Positions 8,405-16,590 of a stretch of 64,000 nucleotides of DNA are shown here, one piece after another. A program made the position numbers and the translations under genes. Within the stretch, counting starts at the first letter, position 1. Each line of letters begins with the position of its first letter. Source of the stretch: Lachnospiraceae bacterium (GTDB taxonomy: Bacteria; Bacillota; Clostridia; Lachnospirales; Lachnospiraceae); NCBI GenBank assembly GCA_024690825.1, contig JAILOK010000056.1, forward strand, positions 62,001-126,000, given 5' to 3'. The notes under the pieces were generated by a model. It saw nothing but the letters and a program-made list of their open reading frames with translations, ran no database searches and was not told the origin of the DNA.

Positions 8405-10487
8405 TCTTTTCCGGGCTTATTTCGGCGATGATATACCGCTGGAGGAAAAAAACGTCAATCTGGCAATGGTGTTTTATTTCACCATCATGTTTGCCGCCCT
8501 TATCTACGGGTTGATCATCTCTCTTCCCCTTCCTTTTTTTGTTGTTACGCTGATAGTATTCTTTCTGACGATAATACTGCATACCTACACCGTCAGATAC
8601 AGAATGTACAATGAAGGGGCTTTTATCACATCACTTATAATAAATGTGATCGAGCTCCCCGTGTCTTTTTATTATGATTCGAGACTGATCTGTCCCGCTG
8701 TCATTTTCTTTATAATGAGTTTCTTTTTCTGCATATTCTGTCTGAAAGGAAAGCTTCTTGCCATAGCTTTGGTTTTTTCATCAGTATCCTATCTACTTTC
8801 TGTTTACGGCATTTATTATCTGTACTACAGGACGAGAACCTTTGACCTTGGCAGGGTGAATGTCATTACGGAGGTTCTGCTTCCCCTGGCAGTATGCGCT
8901 TTTTATGCATGCAAGGCCATGGACTACAGGGACAGGATATATGAAAGGGAAGAAAAAAAGGTCGCCGACGGACGCAGTCAGGCGGAAGAAATGGCCAGGA
9001 CAAAGGATCTGTTCCTCATGAACATGTCACATGAGATGCGCACTCCCATGAATACGATAATAACGGCAACGGGTCTTATAGGAGACAAGACCGAAAGCGC
9101 GGCAATGCGGCAGAATGTGGCATATCTTCAGAATGCATGCAATGCGCTGATCTCAAATATTGACGATCTGCTGCTGTTCTCAAAGGCCGAAAACAGCAGC
9201 ATGAGTCTGACGGAAGTGGATTTTGATTCAAGGATACTTTTTGAAGATATAATAAATATCATTTCGGTAAGGCTTCTTGACAGTCCGGTAAGGTTTAAGA
9301 TCGCGATCGATCCTGACATACCGGCAGTTCTTAAGGGCGACAGCGCCAAGATCAGACAGCTTTTCATAAACATCCTGAACAATGCGGTCAAATATACCCC
9401 GGAAGGTTCCATCACCCTTGAGGTTGGATTCGAAAAGGTGTCGGATGAAAAGATCATGATGAAGGCATCCATAAGTGACACCGGAATAGGGATCAGAAAG
9501 GAGGATATTCCGAGGCTTTTTGATGCTTTTGAAAAGTTTGATGACAGGGAGCATGACAGCATGAAGGTGGAAGGAACAGGTCTCGGACTTTCCATCTGCA
9601 GGTCGATCATCGACAACATGGACGGAAAGATAGATGTGGAGAGCACCTACAATGAGGGAAGCCGGTTTACCTTTGAGATACCTGTGCATATAGTCGATGA
9701 ATCTCCGATGGTTTCCGTTGAAAATGCAAAGCACATTTCGGTGCTCCTGTATGAGAAAGATAAAGATACTTCGGATACTTCCGTAAAGGTCTTTGATGAT
9801 CTGGGTGTGGCCTGCACAGCGGTTTACAGTGATGAAGACCTTGATAAGGCGGTAAATGATCCCGGTTTTTCTCATCTGTTCATATCTCTTGATCATTTTG
9901 AGAGGAATCTCGGACATCTTCCGGATAAAGACCTGAAATACGTGGTGATCTCGCATCTTGACGGCTCCGACAGGATACCCCGGGATGTGGACAGGCTGTT
10001 AAGACCCGTAAGCACGATTTCCGCAGCCATGTATTTCAATCATGACAGTTATACAAAGAGACATGATCTGAACCGCGGTTTTATGTGTCCCAAAGCGAAT
10101 GTAATGATAATAGATGATAACAGGACCAATCTTTTCGTTATAGAAAGACTCCTGAAGCGTTACGGCATGAATACCGTGACCGTGCAGCGTGGGCAGGAGG
10201 CTTTGAATCTCATAGGCGATAACAGGTTTGACATGATCTTTATAGACTATATGATGCCGGAGATGGACGGGATAGATACATTAAAAAAGATCAGACAGAC
10301 ACCCAGACAGTGGTGTGCCGAGGTGCCGTGCATAGTACTTACCGCGGATGCTGCCGACGGGGCCAGACAGATGCTCATAAATGCGGGCTTTGATGACTAT
10401 ATATCAAAACCCATACAGGTTGAAAGGCTTGCCGAGGCCATATATGACCAGATAGACCCGGCTCTTATAGAGTGGGTCAGGGACTAA
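8394..10487 (+). CDS. Hybrid sensor histidine kinase
   Basis: A 697-residue membrane kinase. About six hydrophobic segments fill residues 20-185 with no large extracytoplasmic domain, so it probably senses within the membrane or cytoplasm. A dimerisation/phospho-acceptor domain carries NMSHEMRTPMN (His near residue 213). The ATPase domain is complete: N box FINILNNAVKYT, G1 ISDTGIGI, G2 GTGLGLSIC. A receiver-like region of about residues 440-550 lacks acidic-pocket and acceptor residues. A true receiver with MIIDDN and FIDYMMPEMDG ends the protein. It overlaps the upstream receiver by 11 bases and is followed 12 bases later by a second hybrid kinase. Confidence 0.93.
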   Translation: MVNDLFRAYFGDDIPLEEKNVNLAMVFYFTIMFAALIYGLIISLPLPFFVVTLIVFFLTIILHTYTVRYRMYNEGAFITSLIINVIELPVSFYYDSRLICPAVIFFIMSFFFCIFCLKGKLLAIALVFSSVSYLLSVYGIYYLYYRTRTFDLGRVNVITEVLLPLAVCAFYACKAMDYRDRIYEREEKKVADGRSQAEEMARTKDLFLMNMSHEMRTPMNTIITATGLIGDKTESAAMRQNVAYLQNACNALISNIDDLLLFSKAENSSMSLTEVDFDSRILFEDIINIISVRLLDSPVRFKIAIDPDIPAVLKGDSAKIRQLFINILNNAVKYTPEGSITLEVGFEKVSDEKIMMKASISDTGIGIRKEDIPRLFDAFEKFDDREHDSMKVEGTGLGLSICRSIIDNMDGKIDVESTYNEGSRFTFEIPVHIVDESPMVSVENAKHISVLLYEKDKDTSDTSVKVFDDLGVACTAVYSDEDLDKAVNDPGFSHLFISLDHFERNLGHLPDKDLKYVVISHLDGSDRIPRDVDRLLRPVSTISAAMYFNHDSYTKRHDLNRGFMCPKANVMIIDDNRTNLFVIERLLKRYGMNTVTVQRGQEALNLIGDNRFDMIFIDYMMPEMDGIDTLKKIRQTPRQWCAEVPCIVLTADAADGARQMLINAGFDDYISKPIQVERLAEAIYDQIDPALIEWVRD

Positions 10488-10498
10488 AGGAGGAGACA

Positions 10499-12619
10499 AT
10501 GAAAAAGATAAATTCATTCCTCTTAAATGATGATGTTCCTTACAGGGAAAGACTTTTTGTCCTGGTGTCCGTTTATGCCCTGGCAACGATCATGATCGGT
10601 ACGGTCGTTGCGGCGGCGGCAGGGCTTGCCGGAACAGCGGTCCTTGTATTTTCATTCGGGCTGGCATATCTGTGCCTGCTTATTTTCAGTATTCAGTTTG
10701 GCAGATTTGAGTTCGCCTCGATAAGCTTCTGCTATCTGCTGAATTTTCTGATGCTTCCCATAATGTATATGTTCAGCGGAGGTATCAAGGGAGGAATGGA
10801 ATATTTTTTCATTCCGGGTCTCATCGAAACCTTTATTCTCCTTGAAGGCGCGATAAAGGTGATTTCACTGATCTTCTTTTCATGCTGGTATATCTTTATC
10901 ATATGTCTGGAGGTGTCGGGATTAAATCTTGTCAGAAATATTCCGGAGGGAACGGAATTTATCATAAGCAATGCGATAGCGGTATTCTGTTCGGTTGCCC
11001 TTAATCTCTTTATTGTCAGATATCAGGGAATACTTTTGAAAAGACAGAATATCAAGGTCGGGGAAGCCATGGATTCCTGCAGGGAAAGTGCCCGGACAAA
11101 AAGCAGATTTCTGGCAAACATGTCACATGAACTCAGGACGCCGATGAATGCCATCATCGGAATGGCAAAACTCATGGAGAAGGTTGATGAAGGAAACGAG
11201 GTGTCGGATGAGCTCAATGTAATTAAGGATACGGCTGAAACATTGCTTAAACTGATCAATGACATACTGATGTATTCAAAACTTGAATCGGGAAAAGCCG
11301 AGACGGTAAATGAGCAGTTTTATTTTGACAAACTGATCAACAGCATTATCCTTGAAGCCCAGGATGCGGCTTTTGAAAACGGGACCGAGCTGGAAGTTGA
11401 GCTTTCTCCCGATATGCCGTTCATATATTACGGAGACGAGATCAAGATATCAAGGATACTGACGACGCTTCTGATGGGCGCGGTTGAGAATACCGAAAAC
11501 GGAAGAGTGATCATGGCTTTGGGAGCGGAAAGGACGAGAGACGGTTCAAAGGCAAGGATCACCGGCAGGATCACCGATACCGGGGAGGGTCTTTCAAAAG
11601 AGGATCTTGAAAACATATATAACGGCTTTGAAAGCTATGATTCCAAAAAGGACAGCAGGATAAAGATACTGGGGCTCGAACTGACGGTCTGCAGAGGCCT
11701 GCTTGAGATGATGAACGGAGAACTGCATTATGACAGCATAAAGGATGTGGGAAGTTCCGTGACATTTTCATTTGACTGTTTTGTGGCCGATCAGGACAGT
11801 CTGCTTGATACGACAGGCAGGGAAAGCTCCAGGGTTCTGGCTGCGGGTTATTCGGAGTGGGAAGTAAGGGTGTGGTGCAGGAGACTTAATGAATTCAAAA
11901 CAGTTGCGGATCATGCACTGACGGAAGAAGAATTTGCCTCCCAGATCAAAAAGTCGGATTATTCGCATATATTCATAGATGCGGCAATGTATGACAGCGT
12001 GAAAAAGTATCTGGATGAAACGACCGAAAAGGAGAAAACCTATATCGTGGGAGATATCACTCACAGATTCGGAGATTTCAGGAAATGCAGGCTGGTCAGG
12101 AGACCGTTGACTTTGATAAACCTGAGCGATATCTTCTGCGACAGATGGAATGAAAAGGAATATGAAAATGCCGAAGATGTTGGAAATTTTGTCTGCAGGG
12201 ATACGCTGGTTGTGGTCGTGGATGATAACAGGGTCAACTTAAAGGTGGCGCAGAACCTGCTTGAAAGTTACAGGATAAGGGTCATACCGGCTGACAGTGG
12301 ATTTGTGGCGATCGGCATACTCCGGAATGTAAAACCGGATATAATCTTCATGGATCAGGTGATGCCGGGGATCGGCGGAGTGGAAACCATGCAGGAGATC
12401 AAATATGACAAACGTAATGCCGATATTCCCGTCATATGCCTGACTGCGGATCTGGATGACGATATAAAGGAGAATCTGATAGAAAACGGATTTGATGATT
12501 ATCTTCCCAAACCGATCAGGGATAAACAGGTGGAAAAGATCCTTTTGGATTATCTGCCTTCGACAAAGATCGTATACAAGGGAATGGGAAAAACAGGAAG
12601 GCTGAGAGATGAGGCTTAA
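10499..12619 (+). CDS. Hybrid histidine kinase with degenerate ATPase domain
   Basis: A 706-residue paralogue of the preceding kinase with the same order: membrane segments, HisKA, ATPase, pseudo-receiver, receiver. The phospho-acceptor motif NMSHELRTPMNAIIGMA is intact (His near residue 210). The ATPase domain is not: the N box reads TLLMGAVENT, so the Mg-binding Asn of the usual NAxK is Gly, and the G2 box reads ILGLELTVC instead of GTGLGLSIC. The C-terminal receiver keeps VVVDDN and IIFMDQVMPG. It probably cannot phosphorylate itself and may be trans-phosphorylated. ATG 10499 has an excellent AAAGGAGGAG site; the ORF opening at 10472 lies within the previous gene. Confidence 0.9.
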   Translation: MKKINSFLLNDDVPYRERLFVLVSVYALATIMIGTVVAAAAGLAGTAVLVFSFGLAYLCLLIFSIQFGRFEFASISFCYLLNFLMLPIMYMFSGGIKGGMEYFFIPGLIETFILLEGAIKVISLIFFSCWYIFIICLEVSGLNLVRNIPEGTEFIISNAIAVFCSVALNLFIVRYQGILLKRQNIKVGEAMDSCRESARTKSRFLANMSHELRTPMNAIIGMAKLMEKVDEGNEVSDELNVIKDTAETLLKLINDILMYSKLESGKAETVNEQFYFDKLINSIILEAQDAAFENGTELEVELSPDMPFIYYGDEIKISRILTTLLMGAVENTENGRVIMALGAERTRDGSKARITGRITDTGEGLSKEDLENIYNGFESYDSKKDSRIKILGLELTVCRGLLEMMNGELHYDSIKDVGSSVTFSFDCFVADQDSLLDTTGRESSRVLAAGYSEWEVRVWCRRLNEFKTVADHALTEEEFASQIKKSDYSHIFIDAAMYDSVKKYLDETTEKEKTYIVGDITHRFGDFRKCRLVRRPLTLINLSDIFCDRWNEKEYENAEDVGNFVCRDTLVVVVDDNRVNLKVAQNLLESYRIRVIPADSGFVAIGILRNVKPDIIFMDQVMPGIGGVETMQEIKYDKRNADIPVICLTADLDDDIKENLIENGFDDYLPKPIRDKQVEKILLDYLPSTKIVYKGMGKTGRLRDEA

Positions 12620-13310
12620 CAAGATCCTGTCAGAATATGGGATCTGTTCCAGAAGACAGGCGGACAGATATATCGAAGAGGGCAGGGTGAGTGTTAACGG
12701 GCAGACGGCGCAGCATGGCATGCAGGCGGATCCCGAAAAGGATATCATTCTTATTGACGGAAAAGGTCTTGGAGAGAAACCCGAAACCGTGATCCTGGCA
12801 TATAATAAACCTGCAGGCGTTGTCTGTTCGACGGTATCACAGGGAAAAGAAGTAAATGACATAATCTCGGTTCTGGGCCTTAAGATGCACCTTTATCCGG
12901 TTGGACGACTTGACAGGGAAAGCACCGGTCTCATACTTCTTACAAATGACGGTGATCTTACGGACAGTCTGCTGAGATCGGCAAACGGACACGAGAAGGA
13001 ATATACCGTTAAGATCAACGGGGATTTCTCGGACGATGAACTTTCCAGGATACGAAAGGGCGGGATACCGCTGCTTGAAAACAGAAAGACAAAGCCCTGC
13101 AGGATCAAAAGAACAGGAAACGGGGAGTATGATATAGTGCTCACGGAAGGGATGAACAGACAGATAAGGAGACTCTGCGCTCTTTTTGAAAAAGAGGTCA
13201 TATCACTTCACAGGATAAGATTTTTAAGTGTTGAGCTGAACGGACTGAAAACGGGAGAATACAGGATCCTTTCGGAAGAGGAAAAAAATGGACTATACGG
13301 CGGAATATGA
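12609..13310 (+). CDS. RluF/RsuA-family 23S or 16S rRNA pseudouridine synthase
   Basis: The enzyme isomerises a uridine in rRNA. It has an N-terminal S4 RNA-binding domain (RLNKILSEYGICSRRQADRYI), then the catalytic domain with the active-site motif GRLDRESTGLILLTNDG. The NGHEKEYTV stretch and EGMNRQIRRLC most resemble RluF (23S rRNA U2604) rather than RluB or RsuA, but the target base cannot be proven from sequence. The start overlaps the hybrid kinase stop by 11 bases, and the gene overlaps ligA by 23 bases. Confidence 0.88.
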   Translation: MRLNKILSEYGICSRRQADRYIEEGRVSVNGQTAQHGMQADPEKDIILIDGKGLGEKPETVILAYNKPAGVVCSTVSQGKEVNDIISVLGLKMHLYPVGRLDRESTGLILLTNDGDLTDSLLRSANGHEKEYTVKINGDFSDDELSRIRKGGIPLLENRKTKPCRIKRTGNGEYDIVLTEGMNRQIRRLCALFEKEVISLHRIRFLSVELNGLKTGEYRILSEEEKNGLYGGI

Positions 13311-15297
13311 AAAACTGACACGGACAATCAAATATCACATGCGTAAGTATTACGATGAAGATACTCCGGAGATTTCCGACAGGGAATATGACGAACTTAT
13401 GATGAGGCTTAAAGATATGGAAAAGGAACATCCTGAGCTTGTCCGGGACGATTCCCCTACCCGTATCATAGGCGGCAGTACAAAGAGAACGGCAGGCGTC
13501 AGTGTGGAGCACGATGTTCCGATGCTTTCGATCCGGGATGTTTTTTCGAAAGAGGAAGTGTCGGAGTGGGTAAATGAAGTAAAGAGCGTTCATCCCGATG
13601 CCCTGTTTGATGTCGAACAGAAGATAGACGGTCTGTCGATGAGCATCAGATATGAAAAGGGACGGCTTGTCATGGCAGAAACAAGAGGAGACGGCCATAC
13701 AGGTGAGGATGTTACCGAAAATGCGCTTGTGATAGATGATGTGGTGGAGACCCTTCCCGAAAAAGAGGATTATCTCGAGGTAAGGGGCGAAGTCTACATG
13801 AATCATGAAAGCTTTGAAAAGACAAATTCCGAACAGGAGCTGTACGGGAAAAGGTTATTTGCCAATCCCAGGAACTGCGCGGCCGGAACCTTAAGACAGC
13901 TTGACAGCGCCGTGGTCAGACACAGAAACCTGTCCATGTTTGTTTTCAATGTGCAGAAGGGAAGTGATGCCTATATGACATCACATGCCGGTTCCATGCA
14001 GATGCTCGCCGAAAGGCTTGGAATGAAAACGGTTCCCACAAAGCTTTGCAGGGACATCGATGAGATAATGAAGGAGATTGACAGGATAGGCGAAATGCGG
14101 GGAGAACTCCCCTATGATATTGACGGAGCCGTCATAAAAGTTGACAATATCGCCTACAGGGATGATTTCCCTGCCGGGAGTAAATATACTTCGGGTCATA
14201 TAGCATATAAATATCCCCCGGAGGAGAAGGAGAGCGTGATAAGATCGATCGAGCTTTCGGTAGGTATGACCGGAAGGATAAATCCTACCGCTGTTTTTGA
14301 TCCCATAAGGCTGTGCGGTACCTCCGTTTCAAGAGCCACCCTTCACAATCAGGATTTCATAGATGAACTCGGCATAGGAATAGGACAGACCGTGATCGTA
14401 TATAAATCGGGTGAGATCATTCCCAAGATCAAGGGTGTGAATAAAGAAAAAGCTCCGAAGGACGGAGAAGTTTTTAAGATCCCCGACACCTGTCCGATCT
14501 GCGCCTTTCCGGTAAGACGGGAAAAGGACAGTGCGGATCTTCGCTGTATCAATCCTGAATGCAGCGCCAAACTCATGAAGAGGATCGTCAATTTTGTCGG
14601 CCGGGATGCGATGGATATCAAAGGCCTCGGGGCCGAGTCGATAAAAGCCCTGCTTGATGAGGGGTATATCAGGGATATCAGCGACATCTATACCCTGAAG
14701 GAAAAGCGGGATGAACTCATATCAAAGGGGCTGGTCGGTAAGGAAAAAAACACGGCAAAGCTTTTGGAAGCCATTGAAGCATCAAAGGTAAATCCTCCGG
14801 AAAAGCTGCTCACCGGTCTTTCAATAGAAAACGTGGGCAGAACTTCGGCAAGAACGATCATGAAGCACTTCAGGACATTTGATGCCCTCATGAGTGCCTC
14901 GCTGGAAGAACTGACAGATGTAAGAGATGTTGGAGAGATAACAGCGGCATCCATATATGAATTCTTCAGAAATGAAGAGATCGCAAAGCTCATGGAAAGA
15001 CTGAAGGCATACGGCCTTAATATGGCTTCGGACGAGACCGACACGGGAGATGATGTTCTGGCGGGAAGGACTTATGTGATAACGGGAGATCTTGCGCATT
15101 TTTCGAAAAGGGAGGATCTTGTCCTTCTTATAGAAAAGCATGGGGGAAAAGCGGCAGGCAGCGTTTCAAAAAAGACATATGCTCTCATAAACAATGACGC
15201 CATGTCGAACTCCGGAAAAAATAAAAAAGCGAAGGAACTCGGAATACCTGTTATTACCGAGGAAGAGTTCTTAAAAGAACTGGGTGAGACGCCATGA
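13288..15297 (+). CDS. ligA: NAD+-dependent DNA ligase
   Basis: This essential ligase seals nicks in replication and repair using NAD+. At 669 residues it is full length. The N-terminal Ia domain (YYDEDTPEISDREYDELM), the adenylation motif EQKIDGLSMSIRYEKG with the reactive Lys, the OB fold, the four-cysteine zinc finger (CPICAFPV and CINPECSAKL), the helix-hairpin-helix block and a C-terminal BRCT domain appear in order. The start has GGAAGAGG upstream and lies inside rluF. The stop overlaps the next start (ATGA). Confidence 0.97.
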   Translation: MDYTAEYEKLTRTIKYHMRKYYDEDTPEISDREYDELMMRLKDMEKEHPELVRDDSPTRIIGGSTKRTAGVSVEHDVPMLSIRDVFSKEEVSEWVNEVKSVHPDALFDVEQKIDGLSMSIRYEKGRLVMAETRGDGHTGEDVTENALVIDDVVETLPEKEDYLEVRGEVYMNHESFEKTNSEQELYGKRLFANPRNCAAGTLRQLDSAVVRHRNLSMFVFNVQKGSDAYMTSHAGSMQMLAERLGMKTVPTKLCRDIDEIMKEIDRIGEMRGELPYDIDGAVIKVDNIAYRDDFPAGSKYTSGHIAYKYPPEEKESVIRSIELSVGMTGRINPTAVFDPIRLCGTSVSRATLHNQDFIDELGIGIGQTVIVYKSGEIIPKIKGVNKEKAPKDGEVFKIPDTCPICAFPVRREKDSADLRCINPECSAKLMKRIVNFVGRDAMDIKGLGAESIKALLDEGYIRDISDIYTLKEKRDELISKGLVGKEKNTAKLLEAIEASKVNPPEKLLTGLSIENVGRTSARTIMKHFRTFDALMSASLEELTDVRDVGEITAASIYEFFRNEEIAKLMERLKAYGLNMASDETDTGDDVLAGRTYVITGDLAHFSKREDLVLLIEKHGGKAAGSVSKKTYALINNDAMSNSGKNKKAKELGIPVITEEEFLKELGETP

Positions 15298-15926
15298 AAA
15301 AGGTCAATATGTTTTTGCTCGACTGGCTGATCGTACCGGTATGGTGTCTGCTCTTTCCGCTCGGCGAGGTGTTGAGCGCTGTGATAATGATGTTTGTGAC
15401 GGCAGTATTCTGTTACCTGAACTACCGTAACAGCAAAAAAACGGTAACGCTCTTTCTTGAGGACATAAACCTGATGGGGGCGGCTGTTCTGGGCATACTG
15501 TTGAACAATCTCCTTTATATCAGATTTATCTATGCCGACAGGGAAAAAGTCAGCGCGATGGTCCTGATCATATTTCTGGCTCTGGTGTATCTGACTTTTA
15601 TCATGATATTCTCCATGACCGTAAAAGAGATCGGACGCAGGAGAAGGAGAAGGATCATAAATAAACTGGCATCGCCCGATCATACGGAAACTGACGAAAG
15701 CTACCCGGACGATGATGAAGAATACGATGATGATGATGGGTATGATGACGATGACGATGATGCCGGATTTGAAACAGAAAGACGGGTACTTGCAAGTATG
15801 AGCCGTATGAGTGATAATGGAAGGGACGGAAGTGAGATTTCCGAAGATGATGAAGAAGACAGTCCTGAAGAAGACGATGAATCTAAAGGCCCCAAGTTCA
15901 AGGTGATAAAGAAGGCCAGAAAATAA
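15294..15926 (+). CDS. Four-segment membrane protein with Asp-rich tail
   Basis: No family is recognised. The first ~115 residues form four hydrophobic segments, followed by a basic patch (GRRRRRR) that should be cytoplasmic. The rest is strongly acidic low complexity, with runs such as DDDDGYDDDDDDAGF and EDDEEDSPEEDDE, ending in a basic KFKVIKKARK. The layout suggests a membrane anchor with a flexible charged cytoplasmic tail. The ATGA overlap with ligA indicates translational coupling. Repair genes follow, but no function should be inferred from that. Confidence 0.75.
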   Translation: MKKVNMFLLDWLIVPVWCLLFPLGEVLSAVIMMFVTAVFCYLNYRNSKKTVTLFLEDINLMGAAVLGILLNNLLYIRFIYADREKVSAMVLIIFLALVYLTFIMIFSMTVKEIGRRRRRRIINKLASPDHTETDESYPDDDEEYDDDDGYDDDDDDAGFETERRVLASMSRMSDNGRDGSEISEDDEEDSPEEDDESKGPKFKVIKKARK

Positions 15927-15960
15927 AAAAGGGAAAATCTACGGAGAAGGAGGAAAATGA

Positions 15961-16587
15961 ATGGAAGAACAAACGACTGCGGTGGTGAAGGGCAATAACG
16001 AGAATGATTCGAACGGTACCGTGAATGTGACGGGAACGGTATTGCCGGAGACTGCGGCAACATCGGATGATTCGGGCAGCAAAAAGATCGAAAATGAAGC
16101 AAATGGTTCAAACGGAGGTGTGAACATGGCAGAACAGGTAAATAAGAATGAGGTTTCGGCTGTTGATATCGGAAAGATCGAGGAGATGCTTAAAAGGATC
16201 GAAAAATCAAACAAGAAGCAGGTGCGCTGGGCGCGTATAGCAGCTCTCTTTATGATCCTGCTGTTTGTGGTAATAGGCGGAGCCCTTTTCATGGTTGTTC
16301 CGAAAGCCATCAATACACTGGCCAATATCGATGTGGCAGTTAATTCGGCAAACGAGGTATTAAAGCAGGCCGATGCGGCTATCAGCGACATAAATGAGAT
16401 GAGCAGAAGCCTGACGACTACAAGCGATGAGCTTTCTGCCATGCTTTCCGAAAATTCCGAAGCTCTGGCAAGTGCCATATCGCAGATCGAGGCGATCGAT
16501 TTCGACAGCCTGAACGAGGCGATAAAAGATCTTGAGACAACGGTGGGACCTTTGGCAAACTTCATGGGAAGATTTTCAAAGAAATAA
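15961..16587 (+). CDS. Membrane-anchored coiled-coil protein with two possible starts
   Basis: No named family is certain; the architecture resembles DUF948/chemoreceptor-stalk-like proteins. A Thr/Asn/Ser-rich N-terminus of ~55 residues is followed by a basic stretch (EKSNKKQVRWAR), one membrane segment near residues 90-115, and a long C-terminal helix with heptad-like spacing (INEMSRSLTTTSDELSAML). ATG 15961 has GGAGAAGGAGG upstream. An in-frame ATG at 16126 has a better placed GGAGGTG, which would give a 153-residue form lacking the disordered N-terminus. It is followed after 3 bases by addB. Confidence 0.7.
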   Translation: MEEQTTAVVKGNNENDSNGTVNVTGTVLPETAATSDDSGSKKIENEANGSNGGVNMAEQVNKNEVSAVDIGKIEEMLKRIEKSNKKQVRWARIAALFMILLFVVIGGALFMVVPKAINTLANIDVAVNSANEVLKQADAAISDINEMSRSLTTTSDELSAMLSENSEALASAISQIEAIDFDSLNEAIKDLETTVGPLANFMGRFSKK

Positions 16588-16590
16588 TAA

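Noticed and set aside
12239-12862. 207-residue minus-strand ORF opposite the second kinase and the pseudouridine synthase
   Set aside because: Antisense shadow with no recognisable domain.
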